Assembly (NCBI GenBank): GCA_017644045.1
Contig: JAEPMI010000012.1
Coordinates: 62,001 to 126,000 of the forward strand
Length of the DNA stretch: 64,000 nt
Origin: Deltaproteobacteria bacterium
Lineage (GTDB): Bacteria > Myxococcota_A > Polyangia > Polyangiales > Houyiibacteriaceae
Reading direction: 5' to 3'
This document shows, piece by piece, positions 26,543 to 34,701 of this stretch (its first letter is position 1; each line of letters opens with the position of its first letter). Under the pieces are notes generated by a model, which searched no databases, was not told the origin of the DNA, and saw only the letters and a list, made by a program, of their open reading frames with translations. The translations under genes and the position numbers were made by a program.

Positions 26543-27693
26543 CCCTCTTCCTCGCTCGCGCCGTCGGTGTCCGCCGCCTGGGTCTCGGTGACCGCGGGAC
26601 CGGTCCCACCGAAGGTGACCCGGCCGCCGGTGCAGCACTCGCCTTCGCGGGTGACCATGACCTCATCGCCGTCCGCGAGCTCGCGGTGACCCGTGACGAT
26701 GACCCGCTCGCCGGCTTCGAGCCCGCCCAGCACCACGACCTGGTCACGCATGACCGAGCCGACCTCGATGGAGCGCCAACGCGCCACGCCGTCCTCTTCC
26801 ACGAAGACGCCGTTGCCGTCGAGGCGCGTGACCAGAACGTACTGCGGAAGCACCACACGCTCGGGCGCCGTGTCCTCGCCACCGACGATCTGGACCTGGG
26901 CGATCATGCCGGGAAGGAGGCGACCGTTCTCGTTCGGCACCTCGACGGTGACCTCGAACGCGCGGGTCTGCAGATCCGCCGCCGGGCTCACGTGCGTGAT
27001 GACGCCCTCCACGGGCGTCGGCGTCGCGCCGGTCGTGACCGACACGGTCATACCGCGGCGAAGCGCGACGACGTCGCGGTCGGGAACCGCCAGCGAGACG
27101 TGGACCGGGTCGAGCTGCACCAGGCGAACCATGGGCGCACCCGGCGCAGCGACTTCGCCCTGCTCGACTCCGACCTGCGCGATGGTGCCCGCGAAGGGCG
27201 CCCGAATGGTGCCGCGTGACGCGGTCACGCGCGCGGCCTGGAGGGCGGCGCGGGCGGCGGCCACGCGGTTCTCGGCGGCGTGGAGCTGCTGCTGGCTGAT
27301 GGCGCCGGTCAGCCGCTCGGCCCGCTCCAGCTCGCGCTCGGCGGCTTCGAGCTCGACCCGGGCCTGCGCGGCCCGAGCGCCGTGGCTCGCCGTGTCGACC
27401 CGAGCCAGGACCTGGTTGCGGGTGACGGTCTCGCCCTCGTCGACCATCACGCGCTCGATGTAGCCGCCGAGCGCGGCGGCCAGGAGTGCGTCGCGGCTGC
27501 CCTCGATCTCACCGGGGAGCTGGAACGACACCGACGCACGGGTGGTGCTGGTCGTGGCGACCTCGACGCGGGTCGCCGTGGCCGAGGGCGGATCGGCGGG
27601 GGCACGCTCGGTGGGCGCCGAGGAGGTCTCCTCCTGGCCGCTGGCCGAGCCGCAGGCGACGAGCAGGATGAGCAAGGGAACGCGGCGGATCAT
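26539..27693 (-). CDS. RND efflux periplasmic adaptor (membrane fusion) lipoprotein
   Basis: The 384-residue product has a lipoprotein signal (LILLVAC) and the usual adaptor modules: a lipoyl half (LGGYIERVMVDEGETVTRNQVLARVD), a coiled-coil hairpin rich in Ala/Arg/Glu (about 105-170), the second lipoyl half (RAPFAGTIAQVGVEQGEVAAPG) and beta-barrel/MP domains. A Cys pair, ECCTG, near residue 350 is unusual. It starts inside the end of the tetR gene (ATGA overlap at 27690-27693) and overlaps the permease likewise, so the three genes form one coupled operon. Confidence 0.93.
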   Translation of the reverse strand: MIRRVPLLILLVACGSASGQEETSSAPTERAPADPPSATATRVEVATTSTTRASVSFQLPGEIEGSRDALLAAALGGYIERVMVDEGETVTRNQVLARVDTASHGARAAQARVELEAAERELERAERLTGAISQQQLHAAENRVAAARAALQAARVTASRGTIRAPFAGTIAQVGVEQGEVAAPGAPMVRLVQLDPVHVSLAVPDRDVVALRRGMTVSVTTGATPTPVEGVITHVSPAADLQTRAFEVTVEVPNENGRLLPGMIAQVQIVGGEDTAPERVVLPQYVLVTRLDGNGVFVEEDGVARWRSIEVGSVMRDQVVVLGGLEAGERVIVTGHRELADGDEVMVTREGECCTGGRVTFGGTGPAVTETQAADTDGASEEEG

Positions 27694-28298
27694 GGGGTAC
27701 CGACTCCGTGAAGGAAGAGGTGAACGATTCGTTCGGGGAGGTCGTGGTCGAGGGGCTCGCCGTGGAGCCAGAGCTGAAGGCGCTGGTCGATCATGCCGCT
27801 CAGGGCATGCGCCATGTCGTCGAGGTCGACGTCGCCACGTAACTCGCCGCGGCGCACACCGCGGGCGAGGAGCGTACGGATGTATTCGTGGTGCTTGTCG
27901 CGCAAGGAGGCGAAGTCGAAGACCGGCTGATTCGGCTCCGGCCGGAGCTCGGCCCGGGTCACCAGGCGCATCCCCGTGGGGGAGCGCTCGAGGTGCGCGA
28001 AGAAGTCCCGCAGGCCGCCGACGAGGCGCGTGGCCACCGAGACGTCACCGACCTCGTCTTCGACGTGGTCGGCGATCAAAGCCGTCAGCGCATCCGTCTC
28101 CGAACGGATACACGCCGTGAAGAGCGCTTCCTTGTTCCCCCAGTGGTAGTAGAGCGCCGGCTTGGTGCAGCCGGCCGCCTCGGCGATCTCCCGCAACGAC
28201 GTCGCGGCCCAGCCGCGCTCGGCGAAGAGCCGTGACGCGTGGCGCAGGATCCGGTCCGCCAGGCTGGCGTCGGAGTCGATGGGAGCGAGGGAGGACAT
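27690..28298 (-). CDS. TetR family transcriptional regulator of the efflux operon
   Basis: A 202-residue regulator with the TetR helix-turn-helix (LFAERGWAATSLREIAEAAG, then CTKPALYYHWGNKEALF, residues about 25-65) and a helical ligand-binding domain. The start at 28298 places the helix-turn-helix at the usual position; a longer frame to 28457 runs through the operator and is rejected. It is the first gene of the tetR-adaptor-permease operon and lies next to two matching palindromes, indicating autorepression relieved by an efflux substrate. Confidence 0.92.
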   Translation of the reverse strand: MSSLAPIDSDASLADRILRHASRLFAERGWAATSLREIAEAAGCTKPALYYHWGNKEALFTACIRSETDALTALIADHVEDEVGDVSVATRLVGGLRDFFAHLERSPTGMRLVTRAELRPEPNQPVFDFASLRDKHHEYIRTLLARGVRRGELRGDVDLDDMAHALSGMIDQRLQLWLHGEPLDHDLPERIVHLFLHGVGTP

Positions 28299-28306
28299 CG
28301 AGGGAC

Positions 28307-28341
28307 CTACCGGCCGGTAGGGGCGACTTACCGCACGGTAA
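28307..28341. promoter_or_regulatory. Double palindromic operator upstream of tetR
   Basis: CTACCGGCCGGTAG (28307-28320) is a perfect 14-bp palindrome. TTACCGCACGGTAA (28328-28341) repeats the same TACCG-N4/2-CGGTA arrangement with one asymmetric central step. Their centres are 21 bp apart, two helical turns, so two dimers would bind the same DNA face. The pair starts 9 bp upstream of the tetR start. Confidence 0.75.
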
Positions 28342-28445
28342 ATAGCACGACTGAAAAGGTCTGCAATTCCCGTTGAGGGAAGGCGAATCCGATCGGCTCG
28401 GGCGGGACCATGGAGTCGATTCGCCCCACGTGCTAGTGCCGGCGA

Positions 28446-29387
28446 GTGCAAGGCCACTACTGGACCCTACGGCCCTTCGTCCGGCATCTATGTCAGCCCG
28501 ACACGCCGCCCCCCTCTCGCCACTTCCGGGCGCCGCTCCACGATCCGGTCGCTGGCGACATCGAGCTGACCGGGAGACTCCATGAACATGGCTCCAAGGA
28601 CCTCGTGCTGGTCGTCCATGGCCTGGGAGGGAGCTTCTCGTCCAACTACGCCATCGCGATGGCGGAAGCCTGCGCGGCGGCCGGTGTCGACTGCCTCCGC
28701 ATCTGCCTCCGGGGTGCGGATCGGCGGGGAGCCGACGTCTACCACGCAGGGCTGATCACCGACCTCGAGGCCGTCTTCGCGGCCCCGGACCTGGATCGCT
28801 ACGAGTCCGTTCGGCTCATTGGCTATTCGATGGGCGGCCACGTCTCGCTCCGCTACGCCTCGAGCGACCCCGACCCGCGGCTTGCCTGCGTGGCCACGGT
28901 CTGCGCCCCGCTGGACCTGGAGGCGGGCATTCAGGAGATCGACCGCCCGCGGCGCGCGCTCTACCGGCGGAACGTGCTCCGCGGCTTGAAGGAGATCTAC
29001 GCGGCCGTCGTCGAGCAAGGCGGCCCGCAGCCAGCACCGCTCTCGCAGGTGAAAGCGCTGGTGAAGATCGAGGACTGGGACGAGGTGGTCGTGGCCAAAC
29101 GCTTCGGTTTCGCGGATGCTCGGGACTACTGGCGCACGCAGAGCGCGGGGCCGAGGCTCGGTGAGCTGAAGGTCCCCACGCTCTCGCTGGTGACCCGCCA
29201 CGATCCCATGGTCGTCTTCCACACCCTCGAACCCTTCCTCGACGCGAACCCCCACGTTGAGCGCATCGTGCTGGAACGCGGTGGCCACGTGGGGTTCCCG
29301 CCCGACACCGATCTCGGCCTTCGACCCGCGCGTGGCGGCACCAACGTCTCGTCCCAGCTGCTCGGCTGGATGCAGAGGCAAGGATGA
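28446..29387 (+). CDS. Alpha/beta hydrolase, YheT-like
   Basis: The 313-residue protein has the oxyanion HGLGGSFSS segment near residue 58, the nucleophile elbow GYSMGG with Ser128, an acid in TRHDPMV near 258 and a terminal His in ERGGHVGF. The order and the LRICLRGAD strand match the YheT/ABHD1-3 type of hydrolase, probably acting on lipid esters. It starts at a GTG (28446). Its stop overlaps the next gene by the sequence ATGA, suggesting coupling. Confidence 0.85.
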   Translation: MQGHYWTLRPFVRHLCQPDTPPPSRHFRAPLHDPVAGDIELTGRLHEHGSKDLVLVVHGLGGSFSSNYAIAMAEACAAAGVDCLRICLRGADRRGADVYHAGLITDLEAVFAAPDLDRYESVRLIGYSMGGHVSLRYASSDPDPRLACVATVCAPLDLEAGIQEIDRPRRALYRRNVLRGLKEIYAAVVEQGGPQPAPLSQVKALVKIEDWDEVVVAKRFGFADARDYWRTQSAGPRLGELKVPTLSLVTRHDPMVVFHTLEPFLDANPHVERIVLERGGHVGFPPDTDLGLRPARGGTNVSSQLLGWMQRQG

Positions 29388-30238
29388 GACGCGCGCTGTC
29401 GGCACTCGCCGTCCTCGTCGGGCTGGCGTCGCTGCCCGCCCCCGCCGCCGCCGGTGGCTGGGTGCAGAAGGAGGGGGGCTTCTACGGGAAGCTCACCAGC
29501 CGCCTCCTGATCGGGAGCGCCGCATACGGCGCGGGCGGCGAGAGCGTGTCCGTACCGAGCTACCTCGATTCGCAGCTGAACCTCTACCTCGAGGTGGGCG
29601 TCCACGAGCGGGTCACGGTGGTCGGTCTGCTCACCCCCTACGGCCGAGCGCGCGTCGACGGCGAAGACTCCGCGCACTACCTCGGGCCCTTCGTCGCGGG
29701 CGCCCGCGTCGGCCTGCTCACCGAGGGACCGACGCGCGTCGCGGTCGAGGCCCACTACGGCTATGCGCCATCGGCGATCGGAACCGACCGCCTCCTCGAC
29801 GCAGACTTCACCGCCGACGACGGCACCGATCTGCAGGTGGTCTACCGACCCGCCGTGGAGACCCACCGCGTGGAGCTCCAGGGTCAGGTCGGCCGTGGCT
29901 TCGCCATCCGCGACACCCCCGCCTGGGTCACCGGCATGCTGGGGGTCCGCCTCAACACCGGGTTCGAACACGCGCTCACCGGCTACGGCCAGGTCGGCGT
30001 TCAGCCCTGGCGCTTCCGCTTCGACTTTCACGTGTCGCTCTACGAGCCCTTCTTCCAGACCGTCGAGCTCACCAACGTCTCCGGCGTCGGCAACACCCGA
30101 TACCTCGGCGCCGGGTTCGGCATCGCGTTCGCCCTCTCCGACAACGTCGGCCTGACGCTCGACGCCGACGGAGTCTTCTACGCGCAGAGCAACGCGCGAA
30201 CGCCTTCCTTCGCGTTCGGCATCGAGGGTCGACTCTGA
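29384..30238 (+). CDS. Hypothetical outer-membrane beta-barrel-like protein
   Basis: A 284-residue product with a Sec signal ending AAAGG (cleavage near residue 23), then a beta-strand-rich sequence alternating aromatic and small residues with no helix-forming stretches. The last residues end GIEGRL, with a hydrophobic penultimate strand, like barrel proteins, though without a terminal Phe/Trp. It starts inside the hydrolase stop (ATGA). Function unknown; a channel or lipid-processing partner of the hydrolase is possible. Confidence 0.65.
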   Translation: MRRALSALAVLVGLASLPAPAAAGGWVQKEGGFYGKLTSRLLIGSAAYGAGGESVSVPSYLDSQLNLYLEVGVHERVTVVGLLTPYGRARVDGEDSAHYLGPFVAGARVGLLTEGPTRVAVEAHYGYAPSAIGTDRLLDADFTADDGTDLQVVYRPAVETHRVELQGQVGRGFAIRDTPAWVTGMLGVRLNTGFEHALTGYGQVGVQPWRFRFDFHVSLYEPFFQTVELTNVSGVGNTRYLGAGFGIAFALSDNVGLTLDADGVFYAQSNARTPSFAFGIEGRL

Positions 30239-30324
30239 CACCGTCCGAGACCGCCGGAACAACGTTCCTCGAAAAAGAAGCTGGAAGTAGTGTAAGTCGT
30301 CCCGCCTGAGGACGTTCACCGCCC

Positions 30325-30762
30325 ATGAAGACCAACTTCCGACTCTCCTTCTTCCTCCTCCTCTCGCTCTCGGCCTGCGCCGGCAACACTCCTCGCAGCA
30401 CGACCGGTCAGCCGGATGCCCCCGCCTGTACGGACGAAGCCATGGAATGCCCCGACGGCAGCTTCGTGTCCCGCGCCGGTCCCAACTGTGAGTTCGCCGC
30501 CTGCCCCGGTGAGGACGCGAGTGGCTCCGACGGCGCCGCACCGGGCCCGGTGGCCTGCACCGAAGAAGCCCGTGAGTGCGCCGACGGCAGCTTCGTGTCC
30601 CGCACCGGGCCGAACTGCGAGTTCGCCCCCTGCCCCGGCGAGGGAAGCGAAGGCGAGGCGGCGCCAGGCGCCGTGGTCTGCCCGCAGGACGCAAAAGAGT
30701 GTCCGGACGGCAGCTTCGTGTCGCGCACGGGCCCGAGCTGCGAGTTCGCCCCCTGCCCCTGA
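30325..30762 (+). CDS. Small lipoprotein with three CPDGSxVxRxGPxCEFAPCP repeats
   Basis: A 145-residue lipoprotein (lipobox SACAG) whose mature part is three copies of a 27-residue module of the form A-C-x3-A-x-x-C-P/A-DGSFVSR-x-GP-x-CEFA-x-CP, separated by short acidic linkers. Each module has four cysteines, so six disulfides are likely. The copies are at about residues 32-60, 73-101 and 117-145. Similar modules occur in scattered bacterial surface proteins, with no assigned function known to me. It is clearly real: it has a perfect signal peptide and strong repeat conservation. Confidence 0.72.
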   Translation: MKTNFRLSFFLLLSLSACAGNTPRSTTGQPDAPACTDEAMECPDGSFVSRAGPNCEFAACPGEDASGSDGAAPGPVACTEEARECADGSFVSRTGPNCEFAPCPGEGSEGEAAPGAVVCPQDAKECPDGSFVSRTGPSCEFAPCP

Positions 30763-30797
30763 GCCGGGGTCGCGTCGAGTGCTAGAACGTCGGTGGG

Positions 30798-31754
30798 ATG
30801 CCGCCGACGATTCGCCCCTTCCAGGCCTCGGATCTCATCGAGGTGACCGAGCTCGTGTACGCGGCGGTCCACGGCCTCGGTGACCAGGTCTACTCCGCCG
30901 CGCAGCGCGAAGCGTGGGCGCCCTCCCCGCCCGACCCGCGCGTATGGGCGGAGCGCTTCGAGGCTATCCCACCCGCGCTCGCGGTCATCGGCGGGGACAT
31001 CGCTGGGATGATGTCGATGACGAACACCGGCCACATCGACATGGCCTACGTGCACCCGGACCACCAGGGCCACGGAATCGCCAGCGCGCTCCACGCGCAC
31101 CTCGAGGCCATCGCCCGCGCCGAGCGGCTCGGGCGTCTCACCACCTTCGCCTCCAACGCGGCGCGGTCCTTCTTCGAGCGCCACGGCTACCGGGTCATCC
31201 GCGGCAACCAGGTGGAGCGCAATGGCGAGGTCCTTGGCAACTGGACGATGGACAAGCGCCTGATCGCACTGAACGAGCGAGCCCGGATCTTCGTCATCGG
31301 GAACTCTGGCTCGGGCAAGACCACCTTCGCGCGGAGGCTCGCGGCACGGCTCGATCGGGCCCACGTCGATCTGGACGAGGTCGCGTTCGCCGATCAGGCG
31401 GGCCATCGCCGGCCGATCGCGGAATCGATGGCCATGCTCGCCGGACGCGACGGTCTGCAAGGTGCGGTCGTCGATGGGTGCTACGCCGACCTCATCGGGG
31501 CGCTGGCGACCGAGGACGACCACCTCGTCTGGCTCGCCCTCGATGTCGGCGCGTGCGTCGCCAATGCCCAGCAACGGCCATGGGAGCCTCACAAGTGGCC
31601 GTCCGCGAAGCAGCAGCACGACGCGCTGCCGATGCTCCTCGATTTCATCGCGACCTACGAAGACCGAACGGACCCCACGGGGCTGGCGGCCCACCGGGCG
31701 CTCTTCGCTTCGTTCGCGGGCACCCGCGAGAAGCACCGCGAGCGCCCGATCTAG
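30798..31754 (+). CDS. Fusion of GNAT acetyltransferase and P-loop (adenylate-kinase-like) NTPase
   Basis: The 318-residue protein has an N-terminal GNAT domain (residues about 4-155) with the acetyl-CoA motif AYVHPDHQGHGIASALHAHL and a C-terminal ARSFFERHGYRVI strand. After a short linker comes a P-loop domain with IFVIGNSGSGKTT (residues about 164-177), VDLDEVAF and VVDGCY, the pattern of topology-modulation-type kinases. The two activities are usually separate genes, so this is a bifunctional protein or a fusion with a regulatory half. The acceptor and kinase substrates are unknown. Its stop overlaps the convergent 960-residue gene by 4 nt. Confidence 0.78.
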   Translation: MPPTIRPFQASDLIEVTELVYAAVHGLGDQVYSAAQREAWAPSPPDPRVWAERFEAIPPALAVIGGDIAGMMSMTNTGHIDMAYVHPDHQGHGIASALHAHLEAIARAERLGRLTTFASNAARSFFERHGYRVIRGNQVERNGEVLGNWTMDKRLIALNERARIFVIGNSGSGKTTFARRLAARLDRAHVDLDEVAFADQAGHRRPIAESMAMLAGRDGLQGAVVDGCYADLIGALATEDDHLVWLALDVGACVANAQQRPWEPHKWPSAKQQHDALPMLLDFIATYEDRTDPTGLAAHRALFASFAGTREKHRERPI

Positions 31755-34633
31755 GTGTACTGCCAGAACACCGCGGCGGCCTTCTCGTCCTTTCGGACGA
31801 CTACGTAGACGCAGCCGAAGAGCCCGGCGTCTGCCCACGCGCCCTCGAGGGAAAGACCATCGAAGTCGAGCTGCGCCACGAGCACCCAGTCGTCGCCGAG
31901 CTCCCCGTCCTGGACCCAGGCGGGCGCGCCGCCGACCTTGCTCCATGGCGTCTCGTCGTGAACCCGCGAGCTCGACTGCAGCTCGTCGAAGCGCGCACCG
32001 AGCTCCGGGTCGTCCGCGGCCAGCTCCTGCACGCGCTCCTCGAGCACCTCGAGCTTCGGCTTCCCGAGCTTCAAGGGGCGCACCTTCAGCACCGGCACGT
32101 CCGGCGCGGCTCCGGGCGCCTTCGTCCATTGCGACGGCGTCAGCAGCACCACGGCGTTGAGGTCCTCGTCCTCGGTCGCCGTTCCGTCGGTCACGCAGAA
32201 GACCGCGACGCCTGCGTGCTTCGTGAGGATGCCATCGGTGCCGATCTGGAAGAGGAAGCCCATCGGCGTTCCGTCGTCGGCCTTCGGCCACTTCTTCTTC
32301 GACACGCCGGAGGGCAGACCACCGATGCGATCGATGCTGAGGTCGGCCGGCACCTTCTTCTTCGCCCTGCCCACCGTGATGCCACGGCTCGCTACGGCGC
32401 CGAGGCTCGCGATGGCGTCGAGCGAGAGAGCGCTCGCGTCGACGTACCCGTCGGCGCGCTTCTTCGCGATGAGCTTGGCGGCCGCTTCCTGCGCCTGGGC
32501 CGGACTCTTCTTCTTCTCCTTCTTCGTACTCTGCTTGCCGTCGATGCGGCCCCACCGCCGGAGCACGTGCGAGCCCTCGACGTCGCAGTACCAGAGTTTC
32601 CGTGAGCTCTCGTCGATCACGTAGAGCCGCGCGCTCGTCTCCCCCGCGTCCGCCGCCGATGCGGCGTCCTTCTTCTTCGACTTCTTGCCGCTGGCCTTCT
32701 TCGCCGGGGCTGGCGTCGGCTCTGGCGCCGACTCGAGCAGCGTGCGCGGGCCGAGCTTCGCCGCCGCCTCGAACGCCGGACCGAGGTCCCAAGCGTACTG
32801 CGCCCACTTGTCCTCCTTGAACTGCGCGCGGAGGGTGCGGGTCGCCGGCTCGTACCAGAGGTCGTCTTCGAGCTTCGACCAGGTCTGGGTGTCGTGCTGG
32901 CGCTCCGGTCCGATCTCGTCGTGGGGCAGGGACAAGGTCCCGACGCCGACACAGCGATCGAGATCGAAGCGCGCCACCGTCTCGGCGTGCAGGTTCACGA
33001 GCAGGGTCTCGCCCGTGACCGGGTCGTGCACTGGCAAGTGCGCCGAGCGCCGCGCGCCCGCGTGCTCCTTGAAGTCCTTCGGCTCCCAGGCCTTCCACAC
33101 CTCGCCCTCGAGCGTGAAGCACTCGTCCCAGCCGATGCGCAGCACCCGCTGCAGCGCCGAGTCCCACAACGTGTCGAAGTCCACGTAGGGCCCGTGCTCG
33201 TGCCCGAAGTCCTTCGGTCGCGGTGACGCCTTCTTGTGCTTCCGCCAGCTCCCATCGTCGTCACGGAAGAAGGAGTCGTTGGACTTCCGATTCTTCACGT
33301 CGCCACCCCAGAGGACCAGCCGTTCGGTCTCGCCCACGCGCGTCAGCGTGAAGAACCGGCGCTCCTTGAAGTCGGGGATCGCCTCCTTCGTCCGCGTCCA
33401 GCTGGAACCGTCGAAGCGACAGACGCTTCCGTCGGTCAGCACCGCGAGCGCATGGTCGCCCATCCCGACGACGGCCCCCACGTGCTGCTGTCCGACCACC
33501 GAGTTGCCGGTCTTCTCGTCGACGACCTCCACCCAGGCGTCGCCCTTCCAGCCATAGGTCTGCAGCCCGCGCAGGGTCACGACGTAGGGCGTGCCTTCGC
33601 AGACGAAATAGAGGTGCTTCCCGTAGAGGTCCTCCACGGGGCTGTCCTCCATCTTCACGCCGAGCGTCTTCCAGGCCCCGTTCCGGTGCTCGAAGAACAC
33701 CTGCTGCAGCTCGCGCCCGCCGCCGTCGCCCTCGTGGTACCCGGGCCCGAGCACCAACGCGTCGCGCGTCGGGTCGTACGCCACGTGCCCGGACTGCATG
33801 CGCGGCGGCGGGCTCTCGGCCGCCGGCAGCGTGGACCACGCCTTCCCGTCGAAGCGCCAGAGCTGCGCTCCGTCCACGAGCACCACGCCGTGCTCCGGGT
33901 GGCCGCAGAAGCACGCGGAGGGATCGAAGAGCCCGATGTGGAACGCGCGGACGCCCTCTTCCTCGGTCGGCAGCCCGGTCGTCGGCGCCGGCGTCAGCGC
34001 CTTCCCATCCCAGTCGAAGAAGACGTGCGTGTACTCGTCCCCTTCGTAGATCCAGAACACGACCACCTCGCGGACCGGATCCCAGACCGCCCCGCAGGCG
34101 TCCTTCCACTCCGCGGGCACGTCGCCTGGCTCGAGCGCCGTGGCCTTCGACCACGCCCCCTTCGAATCGAGCTCCCACACGCCGGTCGGCGTGAGGCAAA
34201 CGCCGACCTCTCGTTTCCGGTCGTAGCCGATCGCGCCCCGCACGTCTCCGAAGCCATCGATGCCGACCGGCAGCTCGCCGCTGACCACGAGCGGCTCGGC
34301 CCCCTTGGCGGTGACCCGCATCCCGTTGGGCACGTACTGCTCGTCGTCGTAGCCGAATCGGAAGGCGACCATCCCCTTCCGGACCGGGTCGTAGTAGCCC
34401 TGATAGAACCCCTCGCCGTCGAGGTTGAGCTTCGACTCGTGCAGCTGCTTCCAGCGCTCGCCGTTCCAGCTCCACGCCTCGCCGAAGCCGTCGTAGCCGG
34501 CCCCAGTGAGGAACACGACCTCCCCGACCGTCGCGTCGAAGTCCATCACGTAGCCGTTGAGCCGCATCGGCACCGGCGGCAGCTCGATGCGCTCCGGCCG
34601 CTCCGGCCCGACGCGCGTCCAGTCGATCTTCAT
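31751..34633 (-). CDS. Large kelch/beta-propeller-like protein with WGR and DUF1963-like domains
   Basis: The 960-residue cytoplasmic protein (no signal peptide) has about 560 residues of repeated strand units such as GEAWSWNGERWKQL, GVWELDSKGAWSK and QLWRFDGKAWSTL, forming a kelch or propeller series. A Lys/Ala/Pro-rich linker runs over residues about 630-662. A WGR domain follows at about 665-735 (RLYVIDESSRKLWYCDV, WGRID with Trp694). The C-terminal half of the rest (about 760-960) has GGLPSG, GFLFQIGTDG and WVLVAQLDFD, reminiscent of DUF1963/YwqG. WGR domains usually bind DNA or poly-ADP-ribose polymerase partners. The function here is unknown. Confidence 0.7.
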   Translation of the reverse strand: MKIDWTRVGPERPERIELPPVPMRLNGYVMDFDATVGEVVFLTGAGYDGFGEAWSWNGERWKQLHESKLNLDGEGFYQGYYDPVRKGMVAFRFGYDDEQYVPNGMRVTAKGAEPLVVSGELPVGIDGFGDVRGAIGYDRKREVGVCLTPTGVWELDSKGAWSKATALEPGDVPAEWKDACGAVWDPVREVVVFWIYEGDEYTHVFFDWDGKALTPAPTTGLPTEEEGVRAFHIGLFDPSACFCGHPEHGVVLVDGAQLWRFDGKAWSTLPAAESPPPRMQSGHVAYDPTRDALVLGPGYHEGDGGGRELQQVFFEHRNGAWKTLGVKMEDSPVEDLYGKHLYFVCEGTPYVVTLRGLQTYGWKGDAWVEVVDEKTGNSVVGQQHVGAVVGMGDHALAVLTDGSVCRFDGSSWTRTKEAIPDFKERRFFTLTRVGETERLVLWGGDVKNRKSNDSFFRDDDGSWRKHKKASPRPKDFGHEHGPYVDFDTLWDSALQRVLRIGWDECFTLEGEVWKAWEPKDFKEHAGARRSAHLPVHDPVTGETLLVNLHAETVARFDLDRCVGVGTLSLPHDEIGPERQHDTQTWSKLEDDLWYEPATRTLRAQFKEDKWAQYAWDLGPAFEAAAKLGPRTLLESAPEPTPAPAKKASGKKSKKKDAASAADAGETSARLYVIDESSRKLWYCDVEGSHVLRRWGRIDGKQSTKKEKKKSPAQAQEAAAKLIAKKRADGYVDASALSLDAIASLGAVASRGITVGRAKKKVPADLSIDRIGGLPSGVSKKKWPKADDGTPMGFLFQIGTDGILTKHAGVAVFCVTDGTATEDEDLNAVVLLTPSQWTKAPGAAPDVPVLKVRPLKLGKPKLEVLEERVQELAADDPELGARFDELQSSSRVHDETPWSKVGGAPAWVQDGELGDDWVLVAQLDFDGLSLEGAWADAGLFGCVYVVVRKDEKAAAVFWQYT

Positions 34634-34701
34634 GTCGCCCCCTTCGAGAGGCGGAGCCTACCACCCGTGAGTCCACGCTCGACAGACCGCGGGGAGCTGG
34701 A

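Noticed and set aside
24071-26689. An 872-codon plus-strand open frame
   Set aside because: Runs opposite the RND permease; Asp/Arg/His-rich with no domain. Antisense shadow.
30408-33167. A 919-codon minus-strand open frame
   Set aside because: It crosses the GNAT fusion and the 960-residue gene in the wrong frame and carries no domain of its own.
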